Below are positions 56,661 through 64,000 of a DNA stretch of 64,000 nucleotides, one piece after another. The translations under genes and the position numbers were made by a program. Positions within the stretch are counted from its first letter, which is position 1. Every line of letters starts with the position of its first letter. Where the stretch lies: assembly GCF_000522985.1 (NCBI RefSeq), contig NZ_CP007130.1:558001-622000 (forward strand), written 5' to 3'. This DNA comes from Gemmatirosa kalamazoonensis. Lineage in GTDB: Bacteria; Gemmatimonadota; Gemmatimonadetes; Gemmatimonadales; Gemmatimonadaceae. Below the pieces are notes generated by a model. The model was given only the letters and a program-made list of their open reading frames with translations, did no database searches and had not been told where the DNA came from.

Positions 56661-59600
56661 CTGCACTCCTCAGTGGCTCGCGCCGGCGGGGGGGGGCCGG
56701 CGGGGGCGGGCTTACCGATACGATAGGCGTCGCGCGACACGCTGCCGATACCGCCCGACGGGCCGGCCGGCGGCGTGCCCGCACCGCGCTCGGCGTCGAT
56801 GCGCGCGGCGAGCTGCTCGACGGTGGGGGTCTCGAACAGGGTGCGCAGCGCGAGCCGCACGCCGAACGTCTTGCTGATGCGGCCCAGCACGCGGATGGCC
56901 ATGAGCGAGTGGCCGCCGAGGTCCATGAAGTTGTCGGTCACGCCGACGCGCTCCTTCTTCAGCACCTCGGCCCAGATGGTCGCGAGCTGCTCCTCGGTCG
57001 GCGTGCGCGGGGCGACGTAGGTGTCGGCCGCCGCGGCGCTCGCGTCGGGGGCCGGGAGCGCGCGCTTGTCGACCTTGCCGTTCGGCGTCAGCGGCAGCGC
57101 GTCGAGCAGCACGACCGCGCTCGGCACCATGTATTCCGGCAGCTGCGCGGCCAGCCACTCGACCAGCTTCTCGCGCGTCGGCCGATCCGAGTGCGACACC
57201 GCGTAGCCTGCCTGCTTCGGCACCGCGTACGCCACCAGTTCTTCCTCATTGAGGACGACGACGGCCTGCGCCACGCCGGGATTCGCGCGCAGCACCTGCT
57301 CGATCTCGCCCAGCTCCACGCGGAAGCCGCGCACCTTCACCTGATCGTCCACGCGGCCCAGGAACTCGATGCTTCCATCCGGGAGCCGCCTCACGCGGTC
57401 CCCGGTGCGGTAGACACGCTCGCCATGGAACGCGACGAACCGCTCGGCCGTCAGGTCGTCGCGGTTGAGGTACCCGCGCGCCACACCCGCGCCCCCGATC
57501 AGCAGCTCGCCGGGAATCCCCACCGGCTGCTCATTGCCGAACGTGTCGACCACGTACGCGTGCGTGTTCGCGAGCGGCTTGCCTAACGGCACCGTCTGCC
57601 CGCTCAACGAGGCCGTGGTGACCTCGTGGGTGAGGACGCCGACGGTGGTCTCGGTCGGGCCATAGTGATTGAGCACCCGGCACGTCCCCGCGTTCAGGAA
57701 CGTCCGCGCGACTTCCGGTCGCAGTGCCTCGCCGCCGACGACCAGCCACTGACGGGGCAGCGCCCCGAGTGCCTGCGCGTGGTTCGGCGTCGCCTTGATC
57801 ACGTCGAGCGGATGCGCCGCGACGTACTCCGCGAACCGCGCCGGATCCGTCGTCACGTCCTTCGAGAGCACGTGTAGCGTCCCGCCCGCGATGAGCGAGG
57901 GCAGGAGCGCCGTGTTCCCGAGGTCCGCGGCGAGCGTGCTCACCATGCCGAACTGCAGCCCATCGAGCGTGCCGAGCACCCGCGAGATCGCGCGCGCATA
58001 GTGCACCGCGTTCGCGTGCGTCACGGCGACACCCTTGGGCGTGCCCGTCGAGCCCGACGTGTAGAGCACATACGCGAGATCGTCCGGCGTCGCCGTCGGC
58101 TCGATGCTGGCGCCCGAAAGCGCGCCTAACGAATCGAGCGTGACCGCCTGCACGGATGCCGGCAGCTTCCCGGCCCCGGCCGCGTCGGTGACGACGACCT
58201 TGGCCCCGCTCTCCGTGAGCTGCGTCGCGAGCCGCGCCCCCGGCGCCTCGACCGACAGCGGCATGTACGCCCCGCCCGCCTTGAGGATGCCGAACAGCCC
58301 GACGATCGCCTCGGCCGAGCGATCGAGCAGCAAGCCCACGGGCGCGTTAGGCGTCACGCCCAACGACCGCAGCTGCCCCGCGAGCGCGTTCGCCCGCGCG
58401 TTCAGCTGCGCGTACGACAGCGCCGCGTCCGCGCCGACGACCGCCGTGCGCTCCGGCACCCGCGCCGCCTGCGCCTCGAACAGCGCGACGAGCGTGGCGG
58501 GAGCGCCCTCGTCCGCCGCGGTCTCGTTCCACGCCGCCAGCTCCGCGCGCTCCGCCGCCGTCGCCAGAGGCATGCGCGACACGCGCTGCGTCGCGTCGGC
58601 CGCCGCGCTCTCCAGCACCGTCGCGAGATGGCCGAGGAACCGCTGGATCGTCGCCGGCTCGAACAGCTCCGAGCGATACTGCGCCACGAGCTGCAGCCCG
58701 TCCGCGCGCTCGGACACGAGCAGCGTGAGGTCGAACTTCGTCGCCGCCATGTCGACGCCGAACGGCTCGACGGTCACGCCGTCGAGCGCGAGCGCGGTCG
58801 ACGCGCCGGTGTCCTGCATCGTGAGCACGACCTCGAACAGCGGCGCGTCGGCCAACCGCTCCTGCCCCTGGCGCAGCTCGAGCACGAGCTTCTCCAGCGG
58901 CACCTCCTGATGGTCGTACGCGCCGAGCGCGCTCGCGCGCACGCGGCCGAGCAGCTCGGCGAACGTGGGGTCGCCGGTGAAGTCGGCGCGCTGCACGAGC
59001 GTGTTGTTCAGGTACCCGACCACCGACTCCAGCTCGCGCGCCGAGCGGCCCGCGCTCCCCGAGCCGATCAGGACGTTCGCGCGGCCGGTGTAGCGGTGCA
59101 GGACGGTCGCGTAGGCCGCGAGCAGCACCATGTACAGCGTCGCGTCGTGGCGCTGGGCGAGCGCGCGCACCGCGGCGAGCGTGTCCGCCGACAGCGTCGC
59201 GGTCGCGCGCGCGCCGGCGAACGTCGGCACCGCCGCGCGCGGACGGTCGGTGGGGAGCGCGAGCGGCTCCGTCGCCTCGCCGAGCTGCGCGCGCCAGAAC
59301 GCGAGGAGCTTCTCCAGCCGCTCACCCGAGAGCTGCGCGCGCTGCCACGCCGCGAAGTCGCCGAACTGCACCGGCACCTCGGGCAGCGACGCTTCCCGCC
59401 CGCCCCGGAACGCCGCGTACGCCGGGGCCAGCTCGCGGAGCAGGATGCCTAACGACCAGCCGTCGAGCACGATGTGGTGCGACTCCAGCAGCAGCACGTG
59501 GTCCGCGGGGCCGAGCACGAGCAGCGTGGCGCGGAACAGGTGCTCCTTCGCGAGGTCGAACGGCCGGCGGCCGCGCTCGCGCGACACGCGCTCCGCCTCG

Positions 59601-60004
59601 CGCTCGGGCCACGCCGCGCCGCTCAGATCCACGACGTCGAGCGCGACGGGCGCCGGCGGGTCGACGAGCAGGCGGTGCTCGCCGTCGACGTCGGCGAAGC
59701 GCACGCGCAGCGACTCGTGCCGTGCGGCGAGCAGCGACAGCGCGCGCTCCAGCGCCGCGACGTCGAGCGCGCCGCGCAGGCGGCGCGACACCATGAGGTT
59801 GTACGCCGTCATGCCCGGCGTCGCGCGATCGAGGAGCCACAGCAGCTCCTGCGAGAACGACATGGGCACCGGCGCGTCCGGCGCGCGGCGCGGGATCCCG
59901 GCGCCCGCCGACGCGTCGATCCCCTCGGCGTCCAGCAGGTCGGCGAGGAGATCGAGGTCGTCGTCGAAGCGATCCGGCGCGTCGCCGGCGGAATGGTGCG
60001 TCAT
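56390..60004 (-). CDS. NRPS module C-A-T (aspartate-like code), 3' end shifted by a C9 tract
   Basis: Elongation module with a C domain (58.55-59.9 kb; LESHHIVLDGWSLG), an A domain (57.0-58.5 kb; same DLTKVGHVGK code as the next module) and a T domain (DLGGHSLMAI, 56.83-57.0 kb). The natural end comes soon after the T domain. As read, the frame passes through nine Cs (56688-56696 on the plus strand as G) and continues 280 bases out of frame across the start of the next gene to 56390, giving a meaningless Arg/Ser-rich tail. One more C would give a TGA at 56670-56672, just before the next gene's ribosome site. The ATG at 60004 follows the previous stop by 8 bases. Confidence 0.9.
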   Translation of the reverse strand: MTHHSAGDAPDRFDDDLDLLADLLDAEGIDASAGAGIPRRAPDAPVPMSFSQELLWLLDRATPGMTAYNLMVSRRLRGALDVAALERALSLLAARHESLRVRFADVDGEHRLLVDPPAPVALDVVDLSGAAWPEREAERVSRERGRRPFDLAKEHLFRATLLVLGPADHVLLLESHHIVLDGWSLGILLRELAPAYAAFRGGREASLPEVPVQFGDFAAWQRAQLSGERLEKLLAFWRAQLGEATEPLALPTDRPRAAVPTFAGARATATLSADTLAAVRALAQRHDATLYMVLLAAYATVLHRYTGRANVLIGSGSAGRSARELESVVGYLNNTLVQRADFTGDPTFAELLGRVRASALGAYDHQEVPLEKLVLELRQGQERLADAPLFEVVLTMQDTGASTALALDGVTVEPFGVDMAATKFDLTLLVSERADGLQLVAQYRSELFEPATIQRFLGHLATVLESAAADATQRVSRMPLATAAERAELAAWNETAADEGAPATLVALFEAQAARVPERTAVVGADAALSYAQLNARANALAGQLRSLGVTPNAPVGLLLDRSAEAIVGLFGILKAGGAYMPLSVEAPGARLATQLTESGAKVVVTDAAGAGKLPASVQAVTLDSLGALSGASIEPTATPDDLAYVLYTSGSTGTPKGVAVTHANAVHYARAISRVLGTLDGLQFGMVSTLAADLGNTALLPSLIAGGTLHVLSKDVTTDPARFAEYVAAHPLDVIKATPNHAQALGALPRQWLVVGGEALRPEVARTFLNAGTCRVLNHYGPTETTVGVLTHEVTTASLSGQTVPLGKPLANTHAYVVDTFGNEQPVGIPGELLIGGAGVARGYLNRDDLTAERFVAFHGERVYRTGDRVRRLPDGSIEFLGRVDDQVKVRGFRVELGEIEQVLRANPGVAQAVVVLNEEELVAYAVPKQAGYAVSHSDRPTREKLVEWLAAQLPEYMVPSAVVLLDALPLTPNGKVDKRALPAPDASAAAADTYVAPRTPTEEQLATIWAEVLKKERVGVTDNFMDLGGHSLMAIRVLGRISKTFGVRLALRTLFETPTVEQLAARIDAERGAGTPPAGPSGGIGSVSRDAYRIGKPAPAGPPPPARATEECRCPVPRSTRTPRRRSPRPARPSCSRRRSPRSCCGSPTAPRPATSPTTSRARGVSAARSTSTRCIARSTRSSRATRSCAPRTRRTTTRRCR
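56688..56696. repeat. G9 (C9 on coding strand) homopolymer at an NRPS gene end
   Basis: Nine consecutive Gs on the plus strand in the short gap between two NRPS genes. The tract decides whether the upstream gene stops at 56670 or runs on to 56390. Confidence 0.9.
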
Positions 60005-60012
60005 GGTCGTGG

Positions 60013-63000
60013 TTACCGCGGGTCGGTGCTGGACTTCTCGCGCCGGAGACGCTCGCGCTCCTCCGGCGTCATCTGCTGCGCGCGGCGGAAGAGCCGCGCG
60101 ATCGTCGTCGTCTGGCCGGCCTTCGGCTCGAGCTCCGCGAGCGCCCGCGCCACCCCAGCCACGGTGGGCGCCTCGAAGAAGCGTCGCAACGGGAGCGAGG
60201 TGCGGAAGATCCGGCTCACCTGCCCCGCGATCCGCGTCGCGAGCAGCGAGTGGCCGCCGAGGTCGAAGAAGCTCGTCTCGATCCCCACGCGGTCGCGCGC
60301 GAGGACCTCGCGCCACACGCCGGCGACCACCGCCTCCACGTCGTCGCGCGGCTCCAACAGCTCGTGCGCGGGCGCCGCCACCTCGGGCGCCGGCAGCGCC
60401 GCGCGATCGAGCTTCCCACTCGGCGTCAGCGGGAGCGCGTCGAGCCGCACGAGCGCGGCCGGCACCATGAACGTCGGAAGCCGACCGCGCAGCGCGGCGA
60501 GCAGCGCCGCCGCACCCGGGTCGCCGCCGGCCGCGGCGCAGTAGTAGCCGACGAGCGCCTCCGCGTCGCCGACGTCGCGCCGCACCGTGACCGCGGCCGA
60601 CGCGACGCCCGGCTGCGCCGCGAGCAGGCTCTCGATCTCGCCGAGCTCGATGCGGTAGCCGCGCAGCTTCACCTGCTGGTCGAGGCGCCCGAGGTAGTCG
60701 AGCTGCCGGTCGGCGCGCCAGCGCACGCGGTCACCACTGCGGTACATCGTGGCGCCACCGCCGACGAACGGATCCGACACGAAGCGCTCGCGCGTGAGCT
60801 CCGGGCGGTTGAGGTACCCCGCCCCGACCCCGAGCCCGCCGATGAACAGCTCCCCGGGCACCCCCACCGGCACGGGCGCGCCGGCGGCGTCGAGCACGTA
60901 CGTGCGGCACCCGGGCAGGGGCCCGCCGATCGGGATCCCGCGCACGCGGTCGCCGAGGCGCGCCATCGTCGGCATCACCGTCACCTCGGTGGGCCCGTAC
61001 GCGTTGAAGAGCCGCCTGCCGGGCGCCCACCGCTCGACGATGTCCGCGCCGCACGCCTCGCCGCCGGAAAGCACCGTGCGGAGCGCCGGCACGCGCGACG
61101 GGTCGATCGCCCGCAGCATGACCGGCGGCAGCAGCGTCGCGGTGATCCCCTCCGCGGCGATCATCGTCGCGAGCGCGTCGGGGTCCGTCTGCACCTCCTT
61201 CGACACGAGGTGCAGGCACCCGCCCTGGCACAGCGACCAGAGGATCTCGAGCACCGACGCGTCGAAGCTGAGCGCGGAGAACTGGAGCACGCGCTCGTCG
61301 GGCGTCACGCCGAGCTCCTGGCCCAACGCGCTGGCGAGGTTGCACGCGCCGCGGTGGCGCAGCAGCGCGCCCTTCGGCCGCCCCGTGGAGCCTGACGTGT
61401 AGATGACGTACGCGAGGTCCTCGGCCCCGGCGCCGCCGTCGAGGCGCGCGTCGACGGCGCCTAACGACTCGTCGTCGGCGAAGACGAGGGTCCCCGCCTC
61501 CGGCACGCGCCCGACGAGCGCGCGCTGCGTGAGCAGCACGGGCGCGCCCGAGTCCTGCACCATGAACGCGAGCCGCTCGCGGGGGTAGTCGGGGTCGAGC
61601 GGGAGGTACGCGCCGCCGGCCTTCATCACCGCCAGCGCGCCAATCGGGAACTCCATCGAGCGCTCGACGCACAGCCCGACGATCGTGCCGCGTGACACGC
61701 CCGCCGCGCGCAGTCGGTGGGCGAGCGCGTTCGCCCGCCGCTCCACCTGCGCGTACGTGAGGCGCTGCTCGCCGAAGCGGAGCGCGACCGCGTCGGGGCA
61801 CCGCTGCGCCCAGCGCTCGAACATCCCGTGCACGGTGGGCGCGAGCTGTTGCACCGCCGGCCGCGCGCTCCACGCGAGCAGCGCCGCGCGCTCCGCCGCC
61901 GTGGCGAGCGCCAGCCGCGACACGCGCTCGTCAGGCGCGGCCGCCGCCGCCTCGATGAGGGTGCCTAACTGCGCGACGAGCCGCGCGACCGTCGCCTCGT
62001 CGAGCAGGTCGCGGCGGTACTCGACGGCGGCGCGCAGCCCATCGGGGCGCTCGGCCATCAGCAGCGACAGGTCGAACTTCGACGCGCCGACGTCGACGCC
62101 CAGCGGCTCCATCGTCGCGACGCCGAGCCGCTCGGGCGCCTCGTGCACATCCTGCACGCTGAACATCACGCGGAACAGCGTGGCCTCTGCCGCCGGCGCG
62201 CCCGCGCGCAGCTCGCGCACCAGGCGCTCATACGGCAGCGCCGCGTGCTCGAGCGCGCGCAGCGCGGCGTCTCGCGTGCGCGCGAGCAGCTCGGCGAATG
62301 TCGGGTCGTCGTCGAAGCGCGCACGGAGCGCCAGCGCGTTCACGAGGTGCCCGACGAGCGGCTCCGTCTCCCGACGCGCGCGGCCCGACACCGGCGCGCC
62401 GACCACGAGGTCGTCCTGCGCGCTGACGCGGAACAGCAGCGACTGGAACGCCGTGAGCAGCACCGCGAACGGCGTCGCGCCGTAGCGCGCGGCGAGCGCG
62501 CGCGCCGCGTCGCGCGTCACCGCGGGAAGCGTGACCGCGTACCGGGCGCCGGGCCCGCCCGCCGACGCCGAGCGCGGGTGGTCGAACGGCAGGTCGATCA
62601 CGGCGGGCGCACCGCGCAACGCCTCGCGCCAGAACGCGAGCGCCGGTGCGGCGCGCTCGTCGTCCACGCGGGCGCGCTCCCACGCCGCCACGTCCGCGAT
62701 GTGCACGTCGAGCGGCGGCAGCTCGTGCCCGCGCCCTTCGTAGTACGCGGCGAGGTCGCGCAGCAGCGGGACGATCGAGCCGCCGTCGAAGACCGCGTGG
62801 TGCGCGACGAACAGCAGCACGGCGTCGTCCGCGGCGCGGCGCACGAGGCCCACGCGGAACACCGGGCCTGCGGCGAGGTCGAACGGCCGCGCCGCGATCT
62901 CGCGCAGCGCGTCGGCGGCCGCGGCGTCGTCGGCCGCGTCGACGAGCTCGAGACCGACCGGGCGGGACGGGTCGACGACCTGGCGCGGCCCGCCGCTCGT

Positions 63001-64000
63001 CTCGACGAACGTCGTGCGCAGCGCCTCGTGGCGGGCAACGAGCGCGCCCAACGCGGCCTCGAGTCGCGCCACGTCGAGCGGCCCGCGCACGCGCCGTGCG
63101 AGCGGGACGTTGTACGCCGCGGTGCCGGGCGCCATCTGCTCGTGCAGCCAGAGCAGCTCCTGCGCGAATGAGAGCGGTGCCGGCCCCTGATCCGCGCGCC
63201 GCGGGATGCGAGCCTCGGCGCCGGCCGTACCGCCCTCCGCCAGCCGCCGCACCACGAGCGCGGCGAGATCGGCCACCGTCCGCGCCTCGAACAGCGCGCC
63301 GATCGTGAGCCGCACCGGCACCACATCGGCGAGCCGCGCGATCACGCGCATGGCGAGCAGCGAGTGCCCGCCCAGCGCGAAGAAGTCGTCGTCCACGCCC
63401 ACGCGCTCGACGCCCAGCGCGCCGGCCCACGCGTCGGCGATCTGCGCCTCGAGCGGCGAGCGCGGCGCGGTGTACGGCCGAGCCGCGGCGGCGACCGCCT
63501 CGGCCGACGGCGCCGGAAGCGCACGGCGGTCCACCTTGCCGTTCGGCGTCAGCGGCAGCGCGCCGAGCACCATCACGGCGTTAGGCACCATGTACTCGGG
63601 CAGCGCCGCGCGCAGCCGCTCGCGCGCCGCGCCGAGCACCGCGTCCGCCGCGGCGGCATCGTCGAGCACCACGTAGCCCACGAGCTGCGCGTCGCCGCTC
63701 TCCGCGCGCCGCGCCGCGACCGCCGCCTGCGCCACGCCCGCGGTGCGCGCGAGCACGCTCTCGATCTCACCGAGCTCGATGCGATAGCCGCGCACCTTCA
63801 CCTGATCGTCGAGGCGGCCGAGGTACTCCAGCCGGCCGTCGACGTGGCGGCGCACGAGATCGCCGGTGCGATACATCCTCGGTGCCTCGGCGCTCCACGC
63901 TCCACGCTCCACGCTCGCTTCCACGTCCGTCGGACCGAGCGTGGAGCGTGGAGCGTGGAGCGTGGCAGGGGCGAACGGATCCGGGACGAATCGCTCGGCC
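60013..64000 (-). CDS. NRPS, partial: (A)-T-C-A-T
   Basis: The frame is open to the right edge, so the start is outside. Visible in order: end of an A domain (motifs A7-A10, 63.5-64.0 kb), T (ALGGHSLLAM, about 63.37 kb), C (61.95-63.2 kb) with FVAHHAVFDGGS in place of the usual DGWS, A (60.4-61.85 kb; YTSGSTGRPKG, NAYGPTEVT; code DALLLGAVMK, weakly like some aromatic codes), and T (DLGGHSLLAT, about 60.25 kb). The cut A domain carries a hairpin of CTCCACG units before its A7 motif. A basic docking-like tail (RLRREKSSTDPR) ends the protein. It is the first visible synthetase of the four-gene line. Confidence 0.93.
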   Translation of the reverse strand, partial: AERFVPDPFAPATLHAPRSTLGPTDVEASVERGAWSAEAPRMYRTGDLVRRHVDGRLEYLGRLDDQVKVRGYRIELGEIESVLARTAGVAQAAVAARRAESGDAQLVGYVVLDDAAAADAVLGAARERLRAALPEYMVPNAVMVLGALPLTPNGKVDRRALPAPSAEAVAAAARPYTAPRSPLEAQIADAWAGALGVERVGVDDDFFALGGHSLLAMRVIARLADVVPVRLTIGALFEARTVADLAALVVRRLAEGGTAGAEARIPRRADQGPAPLSFAQELLWLHEQMAPGTAAYNVPLARRVRGPLDVARLEAALGALVARHEALRTTFVETSGGPRQVVDPSRPVGLELVDAADDAAAADALREIAARPFDLAAGPVFRVGLVRRAADDAVLLFVAHHAVFDGGSIVPLLRDLAAYYEGRGHELPPLDVHIADVAAWERARVDDERAAPALAFWREALRGAPAVIDLPFDHPRSASAGGPGARYAVTLPAVTRDAARALAARYGATPFAVLLTAFQSLLFRVSAQDDLVVGAPVSGRARRETEPLVGHLVNALALRARFDDDPTFAELLARTRDAALRALEHAALPYERLVRELRAGAPAAEATLFRVMFSVQDVHEAPERLGVATMEPLGVDVGASKFDLSLLMAERPDGLRAAVEYRRDLLDEATVARLVAQLGTLIEAAAAAPDERVSRLALATAAERAALLAWSARPAVQQLAPTVHGMFERWAQRCPDAVALRFGEQRLTYAQVERRANALAHRLRAAGVSRGTIVGLCVERSMEFPIGALAVMKAGGAYLPLDPDYPRERLAFMVQDSGAPVLLTQRALVGRVPEAGTLVFADDESLGAVDARLDGGAGAEDLAYVIYTSGSTGRPKGALLRHRGACNLASALGQELGVTPDERVLQFSALSFDASVLEILWSLCQGGCLHLVSKEVQTDPDALATMIAAEGITATLLPPVMLRAIDPSRVPALRTVLSGGEACGADIVERWAPGRRLFNAYGPTEVTVMPTMARLGDRVRGIPIGGPLPGCRTYVLDAAGAPVPVGVPGELFIGGLGVGAGYLNRPELTRERFVSDPFVGGGATMYRSGDRVRWRADRQLDYLGRLDQQVKLRGYRIELGEIESLLAAQPGVASAAVTVRRDVGDAEALVGYYCAAAGGDPGAAALLAALRGRLPTFMVPAALVRLDALPLTPSGKLDRAALPAPEVAAPAHELLEPRDDVEAVVAGVWREVLARDRVGIETSFFDLGGHSLLATRIAGQVSRIFRTSLPLRRFFEAPTVAGVARALAELEPKAGQTTTIARLFRRAQQMTPEERERLRREKSSTDPR
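63892..63965. repeat. In-frame GCTCCAC hairpin inside an NRPS A domain
   Basis: Arms 63892-63916 and 63937-63965 of GCTCCAC units and their complements. The unit differs from the other A-domain inserts, but the position between VPDPF and MYRTGDLVR is the same, and the frame is kept. Confidence 0.92.

Noticed and set aside
56390-56669. Real 90-residue C-terminal extension of the NRPS ending at 56390
   Set aside because: Sequence is an out-of-frame copy of the next gene's C-domain start (Arg/Ser/Thr-rich), so it is a frame artefact of the C9 tract.

Overview
A 64 kb piece of a very GC-rich bacterial chromosome (about 70% GC or more by eye). Gene content fits a soil Gemmatimonadota-type organism: small BTAD regulators, eukaryote-like Ser/Thr kinases with TolB-like and TPR domains, a tricorn-type protease, a large exported Asp-box repeat protein and a D-aminoacylase-type amidohydrolase. 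The phylum is an inference; there is no rRNA or other marker gene here, and I saw no tRNA.

Layout. 1-9.6 kb: end of an APC permease, a GH2 exo-beta-glucosaminidase-like enzyme, small proteins, a cupin, an Ig-like lipoprotein, an Asp-box exoprotein and a TauE/SafE permease. 9.7-11.7 kb: a lipoprotein and a RES/Xre-ParS toxin-antitoxin pair with a clear inverted-repeat operator. 11.7-25.5 kb: tricorn-like protease, CBS protein, amidohydrolase, VOC protein, BTAD regulator, two Ser/Thr kinases (one frameshifted), BlaI-like and ArsR-like regulators, and a PLP decarboxylase. 25.7-49 kb: a tailoring region with an SGNH protein, a carbamoyltransferase/SxtJ/DUF5989 operon, a complete PAPS operon (cysN-cysQ-DUF2061::cysC-cysD) running into an acyltransferase and a sulfotransferase, a free-standing C-A-T-TE NRPS with sulfotransferase and GT2, a methyltransferase and a membrane sulfatase-like protein, two lipoprotein esterases and a phosphopantetheinyl transferase. 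49-64 kb: four collinear NRPS genes on the minus strand, leaving the window at its right edge.

Taken together, 25-64 kb looks like a biosynthetic locus for a nonribosomal peptide that could be sulfated, carbamoylated, acylated, glycosylated and/or methylated. The assembly line reads (A)-T-C-A-T, C-A-T, C-A-T, C-A-T-TE in order of transcription. The two middle A domains carry an aspartate-like code by hand extraction and look like a recent A-T duplication. The final TE has Cys in place of the usual Ser nucleophile. The second NRPS (C-A-T-TE) has a Ser-type TE.

Two genome-level signals stand out. First, the octamer CGTTAGGC/GCCTAACG (core GTTAGGC) occurs about fifty times, in genes and between genes and on both strands, and accounts for most of the rare TTA codons and several stop codons. 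Second, long hairpins built of short tandem repeats mark most convergent gene ends. Members of the same class are also inserted in frame into proteins, including three NRPS adenylation domains at exactly the same site between motifs A6 and A7.
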